Shown piece by piece: positions 1 to 8,802 of a DNA stretch of 57,446 nt. A program made the position numbers and the translations under genes. The number at the start of each line of letters is the position of its first letter. Positions within the stretch are counted from its first letter, which is position 1. The notes beneath the pieces are model-generated. The model saw only the letters and a program-made list of their open reading frames with translations, searched no databases and was not told the origin of the DNA. This stretch comes from Myxococcota bacterium (GTDB taxonomy: Bacteria > Myxococcota_A > UBA9042 > DTJE01), in NCBI GenBank assembly GCA_017994695.1, contig JAGOKF010000017.1, forward strand, positions 1-57,446, in the 5' to 3' direction.

Positions 1-40
1 CCACCTCGGTCCACTGCCCGTTGAGCCAGAACGCCGGCAT
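1..40 (-). CDS. Start of an unidentified gene, cut by the window edge
   Basis: Only the first 13 codons are visible (MPAFWLNGQWTEV). The ATG overlaps the TGA of the upstream TetR gene by one base (TGATG), which implies a shared transcript and translational coupling. A GGGAGG sequence inside the end of the TetR gene could serve as ribosome site. The opening resembles the first strand of class IV aminotransferases, but 13 residues are too few to assign a function. Confidence 0.5.
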   Translation of the reverse strand, partial: MPAFWLNGQWTEV

Positions 41-693
41 CACGAAGTCCCTCCCCCACAGGAGGCTCCCTGCCCCCCGCCCCCCAACGCCGCCCCGTGG
101 AGGAACAGGTCCAGGATCCGCGCCGACAGGTCCTCCAGGCTCCGGGACTGGCGGAATCGTCCCATCGCCAGGCCCCGGGCGAGGCCCAGGAGCGCCTGGG
201 CCAGCTCGTCCGGTTCCTGACGCCGCAGGATGCCCTCCCGGATGCCCTGCTCCATCAGGGCCGCGAGTTCCCGCATCAGGCGGTCCAGCACCTCGTGCAT
301 CCGGTGCACCTTGTCCCCCTGGACCCCCACCGAGTCCCGGAGGAACTGGGGGGAGTCCCGGAGCGTCTCGAAGAAGCCCCGGCTTTCCTCGCTGAAGAAC
401 ACGAACCGTTCCACGTAGGCGCGGACCTTGTCGCAGAAGGGGCCGTCCCCCCGGACCAGGGATTCGATCTCCCGGCAGACGTCCAGCAGGCGGCGGTGGT
501 GCAGTTCCAGGATCAGGTCCGCCTTCCCCGGGAAGTAGTTGTACACGGTCCCGACCGCCACCCCGGCGGCCTGGGCGATCTCCTCGATCCGGGCGTTCAG
601 GTACCCCCGGGACTCGAAGACCTTCGCGGCGGCCTCCAGCAGACGATCCCGGACCCTCTGGCGGGCCTCGGGAGAGAGCGGCATCCTTCCCAT
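40..693 (-). CDS. TetR/AcrR-family transcriptional regulator
   Basis: The protein is about 217 residues, the usual size for this family. The N-terminal helix-turn-helix is clear: an LLEAAAKVFESRGY helix, then IEEIAQAAGVAVGTVYNYFPGKADL, split here as IEEIAQAAGV followed by AVGTVYNYF and PGKADL. The C-terminal ligand domain is divergent, as is normal for TetR proteins. I chose the ATG at 693 because AAGGGAGG lies just upstream; a second ATG at 684 is also possible. The gene is divergent from an RND efflux operon, so it most likely represses that operon and itself and is released by a toxic ligand. Its 3' end is fused by TGATG to the next gene, so it also sits at the head of a second operon. Confidence 0.9.
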   Translation of the reverse strand: MGRMPLSPEARQRVRDRLLEAAAKVFESRGYLNARIEEIAQAAGVAVGTVYNYFPGKADLILELHHRRLLDVCREIESLVRGDGPFCDKVRAYVERFVFFSEESRGFFETLRDSPQFLRDSVGVQGDKVHRMHEVLDRLMRELAALMEQGIREGILRRQEPDELAQALLGLARGLAMGRFRQSRSLEDLSARILDLFLHGAALGGGGQGASCGGGTS

Positions 694-728
694 CCCCCCT
701 CCCTTGCCTCCGGACAGGAGGCTCCCCG

Positions 729-805
729 ATTCTACCCCATTTCTCGCCACATAAATGAACACCCATTCAAAAAATCTTGACAGGCCCCTGGCGACACCCT
801 ATCGT
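729..805. promoter_or_regulatory. Divergent tetR / RND efflux promoter region with candidate TetR operator
   Basis: On the plus strand TTGACA at 777-782 and TATCGT at 800-805 are separated by 17 bases and would drive the efflux operon. On the minus strand TAGAAT (729-734) is a plausible -10 for the regulator. Between them TGAACACCCATTCA (756-769) is an imperfect palindrome with TGAA/TTCA arms just upstream of the -35, a natural place for the TetR repressor to bind. The operator role is inferred. Confidence 0.6.
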
Positions 806-853
806 CTGCTGCCGCCGGCAGGAAGCGGCAAGGCTTTCTCGGGGGACCGGATC

Positions 854-1738
854 ATGAGACGACTGGGCGCTGGATGGATCGGGTTGGCGGCCATGGCGGC
901 CCTGGGCTGCCGGGAGACCTCGGGCAGGGTGGCGCTGCCGGAACAGCCCTCGGCCCCGCGGGTGATCTCCGGGAATCCGGACGGGAACAGGCCGCCGTCG
1001 GACGGGACGTCCTGGATGAGCGGAACCCTGGAGCCCCAGCGCCGGAGCACGCTGATGGCCCAGGTGCCCGGCGTCGTCCAGAGGGTGATCGCCTCCGAGG
1101 GTCAGCGGGTCCGGGCCGGGGATCCCCTGGTGGTGATCCGGGACGAGGACTACCAGTTGCGCCTCCGGCAGGCCCAGGCCGGCCTCGATGCCGCGGAGGC
1201 CCAGGCCCGGAACGCCGAGTTGCAGTTCCGGCGCCTGCAGGAACTGCGGAACCAGGAGGCCGTTCCCCAGAGCCAGCTGGACGTGGCGGAGGCGGGATGG
1301 AAGGCCGCCCGGGCCCAGATCGAGGTGGCGGCGGCGAACCTGGCGCTGGCCCGGAAGGCCCTCCGGGATACCGTGATCTCGGCACCCTACGACGGCGTGG
1401 TGGTGCGGCGGATGATCTCCGAGGGCGAATCCGCCACGGCGATGCCCCCGACGCCGCTGGTGGTGGTGGAGAAGACCGATCCCCTGGAACTGAAACTGCA
1501 GGTCCCGGCGGCCGAGGCGGACCGGGTGGCGGCGGGGACTCCCCTGAAGATCCGGCTGCCGGCATCGGGACAGGAGATCGACGGCCAGGTGGCCCGGATG
1601 GTCCCCTCGGCGAATCCCGGCTCCCGGGCCTTCATGGCCATCGTCGAGATCCCCAATCCGGACGGGTCCCTCCGGGCGGGAGTCTATGGCGAGGCCCGCC
1701 TGGCCTCCCCGACAAGCACGGGAGGGTCCTCCCGATGA
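854..1738 (+). CDS. RND efflux membrane-fusion (periplasmic adaptor) lipoprotein
   Basis: This 294-residue adaptor belongs to the HlyD/AcrA family. It opens with a lipoprotein signal, MRRLGAGWIGLAAMAALGC, with the acylated Cys at 19. A biotinyl-lipoyl-like half (VPGVVQRVIASEGQRVRAGD) precedes a helical hairpin rich in Ala, Gln and Arg (residues about 95-150). The second lipoyl half (VISAPYDGVVVRRMISEGE) and a beta-barrel follow. The ATG at 854 is preferred to the longer upstream frame because it alone gives a signal peptide. The stop overlaps the permease start (ATGA), so the two are translated together. Together they would form the inner-membrane and periplasmic parts of a tripartite pump; no outer-membrane channel gene is present here. 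Confidence 0.93.
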   Translation: MRRLGAGWIGLAAMAALGCRETSGRVALPEQPSAPRVISGNPDGNRPPSDGTSWMSGTLEPQRRSTLMAQVPGVVQRVIASEGQRVRAGDPLVVIRDEDYQLRLRQAQAGLDAAEAQARNAELQFRRLQELRNQEAVPQSQLDVAEAGWKAARAQIEVAAANLALARKALRDTVISAPYDGVVVRRMISEGESATAMPPTPLVVVEKTDPLELKLQVPAAEADRVAAGTPLKIRLPASGQEIDGQVARMVPSANPGSRAFMAIVEIPNPDGSLRAGVYGEARLASPTSTGGSSR

Positions 1739-4700
1739 AACTCGCCGACGTCTCCATCCGGAGGCCCGTGCTGGCCACCGTGATGATCTCCCTGCTGCTG
1801 GTCTTCGGGATCGTCGCCTATCCGCGGCTGGGCGTGGACCTGATGCCGAACGTCGAGTTCCCCTTCGTGACGGTCACGGTGGTCTATCCCGGGGCGGACC
1901 CGGAGACCATCGAGGACAAGGTGGTGGACAAGCTGGAGGAGGCGGTCAACACCATCAACGGGATCCGGGAACTGCGGTCCACCAGCCTGGAGAACGTCGG
2001 GTTCCTGCTGATCCAGTTCGAACTGGAGCGGAGTGCCGACCAGGCGGTCCAGGACGTCCGGGACAAGGTGTCGGCGGTGCTGCGGGACCTGCCGCAGGAC
2101 CTGGACCCGCCCCTGGTGCAGCGCCTGGACATCAACGCGATGCCGATCCTGACCGCGGCGGTCTTCGGGGATCTGCCGGTGCAGGAACTGACGCGGATCG
2201 CCGATGAACAGGTCAAGCAGCGGCTGCAGGTGGTCCCCGGGGTCGGCAGCGTGGACCTGATCGGTGCCCAGCAGCGGGAGGTCCAGGTCCTGATCGATCC
2301 GGCGCGGATGCAGTCCCACCACCTGGCCCCGGGAGACCTGGCCCAGGCCCTCGCCTACCAGAACCTGGAGGTCCCCGGCGGCAACCTGGACGAGGGTTCG
2401 ACCGAACGGGCCGTGAAGACCCGGGGCGAGGTCCACTCGGCCGAGGAACTGGCCGCCGTCGTCGTCGGGAGCGTCCAGGGAACGCCGATCCGGGTGGGGG
2501 ACGTGGCCCGGGTCGAGGACGCAGCGGCGGAGCGGCGCAGCCACTCGTCGGTGAACGGCCGGTCGGCGGTGGTGCTGTCGATCCGGAAGCAGTCGGGCGC
2601 GAACACCGTGGAAACGGCCCACCGGGTCAAGGAGGAACTGGAACGCCTGAAGGCGCGCCTGCCCGCGGGCGTCTCTCTGTCCATTCCCCGGGACGACAGC
2701 GTCTTCATCGAGCACGCCATCGGGGACGTGCGCTTCGACCTGGCCTTCGGGGCCCTGCTGGCCATCCTGATCGTCTGGGTGTTCCTCCGGGACTGGCGGG
2801 CGACCTTCATCAGCGCCCTGGCCCTCCCCACGTCGGTCGTCGCCACCTTCGGCTTCATGCAGGCCATGGGCTTCACGATGAACCAGATGACGATGCTGGC
2901 CCTGTCGCTGTCCATCGGGATCCTGATCGACGACGCCATCGTGGTCATCGAGGCGATCCACCGGCATCTCCAGATGGGCAAGGGGGCGATGCAGGCGGCC
3001 CGGGAGGCCACCGCGGAGATCGGGCTCGCCGTGATGGCGACCACCGCGGCCATCCTGGCGGTCTTCGTCCCGGTGGCCACGATGAAGGGCATGATCGGGC
3101 GCTTCTTCTTCCAGTTCGGCCTGACGGTGGCCTTCGCCGTCGCCGTGTCCCTCTTCGTCGCCTTCACGCTGACGCCCATGCTGTCGGCCCGGATGCTCCG
3201 GAGGGAGGAGGGACACGGGGCGATCTCCCGATTCCTCGGGGGGCTGCTGGACCGGATCGACTCCCTCTACCGGGGAACTCTGAAGTGGGCCCTGGGACAC
3301 CGGGGCCTCGTCCTGGGGATCGCCCTGCTGTTCCTCCTGGGAACGCTGGCGCTGGTGCCGACCCTGAGGACGGAATTCATGCCCCAGTCGGACCGTTCCC
3401 AGGCCCTGGTCCACGTGGAATTCCCCGAGGGGACCCACCTCCGGGTCACCACCGAGATGATGGAAGCCATCGCCGCCCGGGTCCGGGAGGTCCCGGGGGT
3501 CACCCAGACGATGGTGACCATCGGGGGCGGGTCCCTGGGGGAGGTGAACAAGGGGGACCTCCAGGTGGACCTGGTCCCGAAGGGGCGGCGGACCTACTCT
3601 CAGGAGGAGGCCATCGTGTTCCTCCGAAGGCTGGTCCAGCAGATGGTCCCAGACGCCCGGGTGGCCGTGGAGCCCAACGAGCAGCGGCTGGTCAGCGGCA
3701 CGCGCAATGCGCCGATCCAGTACGTGATCCGGGGCCGGGACCTGGGCCAGGTGCAGCAGGCCGCCGATTCGCTGGCCGACCGCCTGGCCCGGATGCCGGG
3801 GTTCGCCGGCGTGGACACGACCCACCGGGGGGGCAGGCCCGAGGTGGCCCTGTTGGTCGACCGGCAGCGGGCGGCGGACCTGGGAGTGATGGTGGGCCAG
3901 GTGGCCGGGACCGTCCGGACCTTCTTCGCCGGGGACAAGGCGACCGAGGTCACGATGGACGGGGACCGCGTGGACGTGCGCCTGCGGCTGGATGACGCCT
4001 GGCGGCGCGGTCCGTCGGACATCCCGGGTCTCGCCGTCCGGTCCACGACGGGAAACCTGGTTCCCCTGGCCCAGCTGGTCCGGCTGGAGGAGGGGACCGG
4101 ACCGAGCCGCATCGAGCGCCTGCAGCGGGAGCGGCAGGTGACGGTGATGGCGGACCTGGAGGGGATCGCCCAGGGGAACGCGATGAAGCAGGTGGAGGCC
4201 GTGGCCCGGGAGGTGCTTCCGGAGGGGGTCACGGGGGAGTGGGCCGGCATGAACAAGGTGATGGAAGAGTCCTTCGGATACCTGATCACCGCGCTGATGC
4301 TGGCGGTGGTGATGGTCTACCTGATCCTGGCGGCCCAGTTCGAGTCCTTCCTGCACCCCTTCACGATCATGATGTCCCTGCCCTTCTCCCTGGTGGGTGC
4401 CTTCCTGGGCCTGCTGATCACCGGCAAGACCCTCAACATCGCCACCTTCATCGGGCTGATCCTGCTGATGGGCCTGGTGGTGAAGAACGCGATCCTGCTG
4501 GTGGACTACGCGAACCAGCGGAAGGAGGCCGGGGACTCCACCCGGGAGGCCCTGCTGAAGGCCGGGCCCATCCGGTTGCGGCCGATCCTGATGACGACCG
4601 CGGCGATGATCTTCGGCATGCTGCCGGTGGCCGCCGGTCTGTCCGAGGGGAGCGAGATCCGCAGCCCGATGGCGGTGGCGGTCATCGGGGGGCTGATCAC

Positions 4701-4785
4701 CTCGACGCTGCTGACCCTGGTGGTCGTTCCGGTGGTCTACTCCCTGCTGGAGGGGATCCGGGAATCCCGCAGGTCCCCCGCCTGA
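1735..4785 (+). CDS. RND-family efflux permease (AcrB/CzcA superfamily)
   Basis: The 1016-residue protein is full length for a proton-driven RND pump. It starts MKLADVSIRRPVLATVMIS, the typical first membrane helix. It carries the two periplasmic porter repeats and the membrane blocks GILIDDAIVVIE and LILLMGLVVKNAILLVDYAN, which mark the fourth and tenth helices. The first block contains the paired aspartates of the proton relay (IDDA). The sequence is closer to the HAE (hydrophobe/amphiphile) branch than to heavy-metal pumps, since it lacks the metal-type DFG/E motif. Substrate cannot be told from sequence. It is translationally coupled to the adaptor gene and likely controlled by the divergent TetR protein. 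Confidence 0.95.
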   Translation: MKLADVSIRRPVLATVMISLLLVFGIVAYPRLGVDLMPNVEFPFVTVTVVYPGADPETIEDKVVDKLEEAVNTINGIRELRSTSLENVGFLLIQFELERSADQAVQDVRDKVSAVLRDLPQDLDPPLVQRLDINAMPILTAAVFGDLPVQELTRIADEQVKQRLQVVPGVGSVDLIGAQQREVQVLIDPARMQSHHLAPGDLAQALAYQNLEVPGGNLDEGSTERAVKTRGEVHSAEELAAVVVGSVQGTPIRVGDVARVEDAAAERRSHSSVNGRSAVVLSIRKQSGANTVETAHRVKEELERLKARLPAGVSLSIPRDDSVFIEHAIGDVRFDLAFGALLAILIVWVFLRDWRATFISALALPTSVVATFGFMQAMGFTMNQMTMLALSLSIGILIDDAIVVIEAIHRHLQMGKGAMQAAREATAEIGLAVMATTAAILAVFVPVATMKGMIGRFFFQFGLTVAFAVAVSLFVAFTLTPMLSARMLRREEGHGAISRFLGGLLDRIDSLYRGTLKWALGHRGLVLGIALLFLLGTLALVPTLRTEFMPQSDRSQALVHVEFPEGTHLRVTTEMMEAIAARVREVPGVTQTMVTIGGGSLGEVNKGDLQVDLVPKGRRTYSQEEAIVFLRRLVQQMVPDARVAVEPNEQRLVSGTRNAPIQYVIRGRDLGQVQQAADSLADRLARMPGFAGVDTTHRGGRPEVALLVDRQRAADLGVMVGQVAGTVRTFFAGDKATEVTMDGDRVDVRLRLDDAWRRGPSDIPGLAVRSTTGNLVPLAQLVRLEEGTGPSRIERLQRERQVTVMADLEGIAQGNAMKQVEAVAREVLPEGVTGEWAGMNKVMEESFGYLITALMLAVVMVYLILAAQFESFLHPFTIMMSLPFSLVGAFLGLLITGKTLNIATFIGLILLMGLVVKNAILLVDYANQRKEAGDSTREALLKAGPIRLRPILMTTAAMIFGMLPVAAGLSEGSEIRSPMAVAVIGGLITSTLLTLVVVPVVYSLLEGIRESRRSPA

Positions 4786-4840
4786 ACCGCGTCACCGGCC
4801 CCGGCCACGATCCGGGCGACCCGGGTACCCGCGCCAGACG

Positions 4841-4849
4841 TGCTATTCT
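4841..4849 (+). promoter_or_regulatory. Extended -10 promoter for the methyltransferase gene
   Basis: TGC followed by TATTCT gives an extended -10 element about 27 bases before the ATG at 4876. No good -35 hexamer is visible, as is common with extended -10 promoters. Confidence 0.45.
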
Positions 4850-4875
4850 TGGGCCGGCACGGGAGCGGATGCCCG

Positions 4876-5601
4876 ATGGACCTGCGGGAATACCAGTTGA
4901 TGGCCGCCGTCGAGGATCGCCACTTCTGGTTCTTGGGGATGCGGGCGATCTTCCGGGACGCCTACCTGGACGCCGGGCTCGGACCCGCCTCGGAGGTCCT
5001 GGACGTCGGGTGCGCCACGGGCGGCATGATGCGCTTCCTGGCAGGCCAGGGAAGGTTCATGGGCCTGGACCGGAGCGAGGAGGCGGCCGCGATCGCACGG
5101 CAGCGCACCGGGTGCCCGGTCCTGGTGGGGGATGCCACGGCGATGCCCTTCCCGGACGGCCGTTTCGACGGGGTGATGGCGATGGACGTCCTGGAGCACG
5201 TCGAGGACGACCGGGCGGCCCTGCGGGAGATCCGCCGGGTGCTCCGGCCGGGAGGCCCGTTCCTGGCCTCGGTCCCCTGCCATCCGTGGCTGTTCTCGAC
5301 CCACGACCGGGCCCTGATGCACCTCCGAAGGTACCGCCGGCGGGAGTTCCTGGCCCGACTGGCAGAAGCCGGGTTCCGGCCGGAACGGGTCTCCTGGACC
5401 AACTCCCTGCTGTTCCCCGTGGCGGCGGCGAGCCGCCTCGCACGCCGGATTCTCGGGGACCGGCGGGACGGCCGGAGCGACGCGGGCCTGGAGGTGGGCC
5501 CGGCCAACGGCCTGCTGCTCCGGGTGTTCCGCCTGGAGCGGGTGCTGGGTCGCCGGATCCCGATGCCCTGGGGCCTGAGCCTGCTGGTGGTGTCCCGTTG
5601 A
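4876..5601 (+). CDS. Class I SAM-dependent methyltransferase
   Basis: The 241-residue protein has the Rossmann methyltransferase motifs in order: VLDVGCATGG (motif I, SAM binding), GLDRS with an acidic residue after strand 2, GDATAMPFPDGRFDGVMAMD (motifs II/III) and LEHVEDD. The start MDLREYQLMAAVEDRHFW is typical of Methyltransf_11/UbiE-like proteins often found with glycan or polyketide genes. A W-F/Y-rich C-terminus may bind the acceptor. The gene is alone, with its own extended -10 promoter and no functional partner next to it, so the acceptor is unknown. The ATG at 4876 follows GGGAGCGG and removes a poorly conserved leader. Confidence 0.88.
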   Translation: MDLREYQLMAAVEDRHFWFLGMRAIFRDAYLDAGLGPASEVLDVGCATGGMMRFLAGQGRFMGLDRSEEAAAIARQRTGCPVLVGDATAMPFPDGRFDGVMAMDVLEHVEDDRAALREIRRVLRPGGPFLASVPCHPWLFSTHDRALMHLRRYRRREFLARLAEAGFRPERVSWTNSLLFPVAAASRLARRILGDRRDGRSDAGLEVGPANGLLLRVFRLERVLGRRIPMPWGLSLLVVSR

Positions 5602-5704
5602 CGCCGGGGTCCCCGACGAGCGGGAACACCGGGGGCGGACGAAGACTGGTCAGCCGGAGCGATCCGCGCCACAATAGGCTCCCGGTGACCGAGCGAGAGG
5701 TCCC

Positions 5705-6070
5705 ATGGGCGACGGGAAGTCGGACCAGAGACAGCACCCCCGCTACCAGACCCGCATCTACGGCGTCTTCGGCCGGGACATCGACCTGGACGAGACCGAG
5801 ATGCTGATGATGAACATGAGCGCCGGCGGGGCGTTCGTGCGCACGGACCAGCCCTCCCCCCCGGGCCAGATCGTGGTGCTGCGGATCTACCTGGACGACA
5901 CGGACCGGGAACCCCTCTCGGTGACCGGGGAAGTGGTCTGGTGGCGCGCCCCGGGGCAGGGCAAGGAGCCGGGGATGGGGGTGAAGTTCCAGCGGATCTC
6001 CCCCGGGGACACGGCCCGGTTCAAGGCCTTCCTGGCCCGGCTGATCGAGCGGGAACTCTTCCAGTCCTGA
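5705..6070 (+). CDS. PilZ-domain protein, likely cyclic-di-GMP receptor
   Basis: The 121-residue single-domain protein has both PilZ signatures: an Arg-rich stretch RQHPRYQTR near the N-terminus (the R-x3-R switch) and NMSAGGAFV (the D/N-x-S-x-x-G motif). The C-terminus forms the expected beta-barrel (GEVVWW, PGMGVKFQ). In this family these residues bind cyclic-di-GMP, and stand-alone PilZ proteins adjust motility, polysaccharide export or virulence by protein contact. GAGAGG lies six bases before the ATG. It stands between a methyltransferase and the convergent mnmE gene, so the context does not reveal its partner. Confidence 0.9.
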   Translation: MGDGKSDQRQHPRYQTRIYGVFGRDIDLDETEMLMMNMSAGGAFVRTDQPSPPGQIVVLRIYLDDTDREPLSVTGEVVWWRAPGQGKEPGMGVKFQRISPGDTARFKAFLARLIERELFQS

Positions 6071-6092
6071 CCGCCCCGGGAGGACGCCGGGG

Positions 6093-7439
6093 TCACTTGC
6101 CGACGCAGAAGCGCGAGAAGACCCGGTCGAGGATTTCCTCGACCAGGCGGCTCCCGTCGATCTCCCCCAGGTGTTCCAGAGAACGGCGCAGGGCGGCCGC
6201 CGCGACCTCGAGGGGATCGCCCCGGACCCGGGCATCCCGGGCCTCCTCCAGGCAGGACAGGGCATCCCGGAGGGCATCCTGCTGCCGGTCCCCGATGACC
6301 ACCACGGCCCGGGCATCCGATGCCCGTTCCAGCGACTGCATGGCCAGCCGGGACAGGTGTCCCCGGACCTGGTCCAGCCCCTCGCCCGTCCGGGCGGAGG
6401 TGTCCACCACGGGAACGGGAACCGGGGGGATCCGGACCCGGGGAGGCCCCAGGTCCCTGCGGGTCCGGACCACCAGGTCCACCCGGTCCGGCATCGGTCC
6501 CGGGTCCACCTGCCCGGTCCCGTCGACCACGAAGACCACCACGTCGGCTTCCCGGACGGCCTTCAGGGCCCGCTGGATGCCCTCGGCCTCCACCCGGCCG
6601 GCCCCCTGCTGCCGCAGGCCTGCGGTGTCCCAGATCCAGACCGGCGCTCCGGCCAGCACCGTCAGTTCCCCCACGAGGTCCCGGGTGGTCCCGGGCTCCT
6701 CGTCCACCAGGGCCCGATCGGCCCCGAGCAGCGCATTGAAGAGGCTGGATTTCCCGGCATTCGGAGCCCCCGCCAGGGCCACCCGGACCCCTGCGACGGC
6801 CGGTCGCAGTCGCCGTGCCGAGGCCAGCCAGGCCTCCATCCGCTCCCGGACCTGCTCGACGGCCTCCCAGGCCGCCTCCAGGTCCGTCACGACCCCGTCC
6901 TCCTCCGGGTGGTCCAGGGTCGCCTCGACCTCCGCCAGGGCGTCGATCAGGGTCTCCCGGGCCTCGGAGATCTCCCGGGAAGGCCTTCCCTCGAGGGCCT
7001 GGAGCGCCGCATCGAGGGCCGCCGGGGTTCCCGCCGAGGTCAGCAGGGCCACCGCCTCGGCCTGCACCAGGTCCAGGCGCCCCGAGGCCATCGCCCGGCG
7101 GGTGAACTCCCCGGGGCGTGCCGCCCGGGCTCCGGCGGCCAGGCACGCCGAGAGCACGCCCTGGAGGACCAGGGGGCCGCCGTGGCAGTGCCACTCCACC
7201 GACTCCTCGCCGGTGTAGGAGCCCCCTGCGGCGAAGAACACCCCCAGGGCGTCGTCCAGCAGGCGGCCCGTCTCGGGGTCCCGGAGGCGTGCCCGCACCA
7301 GGCGGCGCAGCGGAGGCGGGTCCGGGAGGTCCGGGCAGCATTTCCGGGCCACCTGCCAGGCCCCCTCACCCGAGAGGCGCACGATGCCGATGGCCGCTGA
7401 GCCGCTGCCGGTGGCGATGGCCGCGATGACGTCGGTCAT
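6093..7439 (-). CDS. mnmE: tRNA uridine-5-carboxymethylaminomethyl modification GTPase MnmE
   Basis: MnmE works with MnmG to modify the wobble uridine of certain tRNAs. The 448-residue protein is the usual length. The folate-binding N-terminal domain starts TDVIAAIATGSGSAAIGIVR. The GTPase domain has the P-loop GAPNAGKS at about 224-231, the GTTRD switch and DTAGLR. The invariant C-terminal Cys motif is present as CVGK. The ATG overlaps the stop of the upstream methyltransferase gene as ATGA, so the two are coupled. MnmE sits here away from its frequent partners rnpA, yidC and jag. The identification is firm. Confidence 0.97.
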   Translation of the reverse strand: MTDVIAAIATGSGSAAIGIVRLSGEGAWQVARKCCPDLPDPPPLRRLVRARLRDPETGRLLDDALGVFFAAGGSYTGEESVEWHCHGGPLVLQGVLSACLAAGARAARPGEFTRRAMASGRLDLVQAEAVALLTSAGTPAALDAALQALEGRPSREISEARETLIDALAEVEATLDHPEEDGVVTDLEAAWEAVEQVRERMEAWLASARRLRPAVAGVRVALAGAPNAGKSSLFNALLGADRALVDEEPGTTRDLVGELTVLAGAPVWIWDTAGLRQQGAGRVEAEGIQRALKAVREADVVVFVVDGTGQVDPGPMPDRVDLVVRTRRDLGPPRVRIPPVPVPVVDTSARTGEGLDQVRGHLSRLAMQSLERASDARAVVVIGDRQQDALRDALSCLEEARDARVRGDPLEVAAAALRRSLEHLGEIDGSRLVEEILDRVFSRFCVGK

Positions 7440-8542
7440 GGGCCGGAACTCCGGTGAGGGCCCGGGACTTCCCGAGGGTCCACGAAATCGAATCCCTCCG
7501 AGGAACTGCCCGGGTACAGGCGCCCAGTCCTCGGATTCCGCAGGCCCGACGCCTCCGGTTGGAGGGGGCCGCGGTCCTCTGGACAGCGGAAGAGGGCGGG
7601 GAGAGGCTGCGGGGAATCCCCCCCGGGATTTCCCGCCTTCCGGGCCGACACCCCGAAGGAACTGAAGCGATCCGGCGGCAGACGGCCACCGACCAGCCAG
7701 GCATCCAGTCGATCCAGGGCCTCCCGGACCCGACCGTAGACTCCGGGAGGCGGCAGGCGGCCCAGCAGGCGCACCGACAGGTGGTCCCACAGAGAGAGGG
7801 GAGGAGTGGCCAGGAAGCCCCGGGCATCGATCCGGACCTCGGCGAACCCCGCCTGGACCAGACACTCCCGGAGGCGGTCCTGGTCGAAGACCCAGAGGTC
7901 CGTGAAGGCCGGCGGCGGACCGGTCCCGGGATCCCGGGCGTCCGCCGGAAGGCCCAGCAGGCGGCGCCGGGCCGCGGCGATGGGCCGCCGGAGCAGTCCC
8001 TCGAGGCGCTCGGCCGAGACGGTCGGCTCGTGGGTCAGCAGCAGCACTCCCCCGGGGCGGAGGACCCGGTGGACCTCCCGGAGGAAGGCCGGCACGTCAG
8101 GCAGGTGGTGCAGCATGGAATTGCCCGCCACGCAGTCCACGGACCCGGCAGGCAACGGCAGCCGGTGGACATCGGCCCGGGCGGTCCAGACGCCCTCGAC
8201 AGCCTCCTCGGCCAGGTGCCGCCGGAGAGCCGCCAACTGGGCGGCGCTGAGGTCCACCGAGAGGCACTGGCGGAAGGCCCCGACCGACATCAGAGCCCGG
8301 GTCAGCAGTCCCGACCCGCACCCCGCGTCCACCAGCATGTCCCGGCGGGGCGGCGGCAGCCGATCCAGGCGGTCCAGGACCATCCGGGTCCACCACCCGG
8401 CCGGCCGGTGGTCGTGGCCCTGGCGGTAGGTGTCATCCAGCGCGGCGTTGGCCCGGATGACCAGGTCGCGGCCCTGATCGTCCAGCCGATAGGGCCCGGC
8501 CAGGTGTTCCTGGAGCCAGGGCCGGACGGTGCCGTTCAGCAT
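7436..8542 (-). CDS. SAM-dependent methyltransferase with a Trm112-like C-terminal tail
   Basis: The 368-residue protein has a class I methyltransferase fold: LVDAGCGSGLLTRAL (motif I), an acidic SVDLS, and NSMLHHLPDVPAFLREV followed by LRPGGVLLL. The last 60 residues (LFRCPEDRGPL, RNPRTGRLYP, GFDFVDPRE) look like the small Trm112/YcaR zinc-ribbon fold fused to the enzyme. Only one Cys remains, so metal binding has probably been lost. GAGAGG lies near the ATG at 8542. The stop overlaps the mnmE start, which hints that the enzyme may act on RNA or the translation apparatus, though that is only positional evidence. Confidence 0.85.
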   Translation of the reverse strand: MLNGTVRPWLQEHLAGPYRLDDQGRDLVIRANAALDDTYRQGHDHRPAGWWTRMVLDRLDRLPPPRRDMLVDAGCGSGLLTRALMSVGAFRQCLSVDLSAAQLAALRRHLAEEAVEGVWTARADVHRLPLPAGSVDCVAGNSMLHHLPDVPAFLREVHRVLRPGGVLLLTHEPTVSAERLEGLLRRPIAAARRRLLGLPADARDPGTGPPPAFTDLWVFDQDRLRECLVQAGFAEVRIDARGFLATPPLSLWDHLSVRLLGRLPPPGVYGRVREALDRLDAWLVGGRLPPDRFSSFGVSARKAGNPGGDSPQPLPALFRCPEDRGPLQPEASGLRNPRTGRLYPGSSSEGFDFVDPREVPGPHRSSGP

Positions 8543-8802
8543 CCCGCCACCTCTCCCGGAAGGGGTTTTCCCCTGTCCCGGCCGTCACGTCAAGCGCACT
8601 GCTTCCAGGTTCCGCCCGTCCAGGTGGCGCAGGAGCGCCTGGTCAAGTCGTTGCGCCGTTTGACGCGGTCCCGTGTCCGCTCCCCGCAGGCCGCGCTGCA
8701 CCGGGCGTCGGCCTCCGCGCCCCTCCTCAACCCCACGATCCCGAGCAGCAGGTTTCGCGGCATGTCCGGATCGCCCGGGACCGCCCCTTCCGGCACCCCG
8801 CA

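Noticed and set aside
8590-8796. A 68-codon minus-strand frame (MPRNLLLGIVGLRR and a CSAACGERTRD segment) between two genes
   Set aside because: No ribosome site, composition like random GC-rich sequence, and no recognisable domain; this 260-base gap is treated as non-coding.
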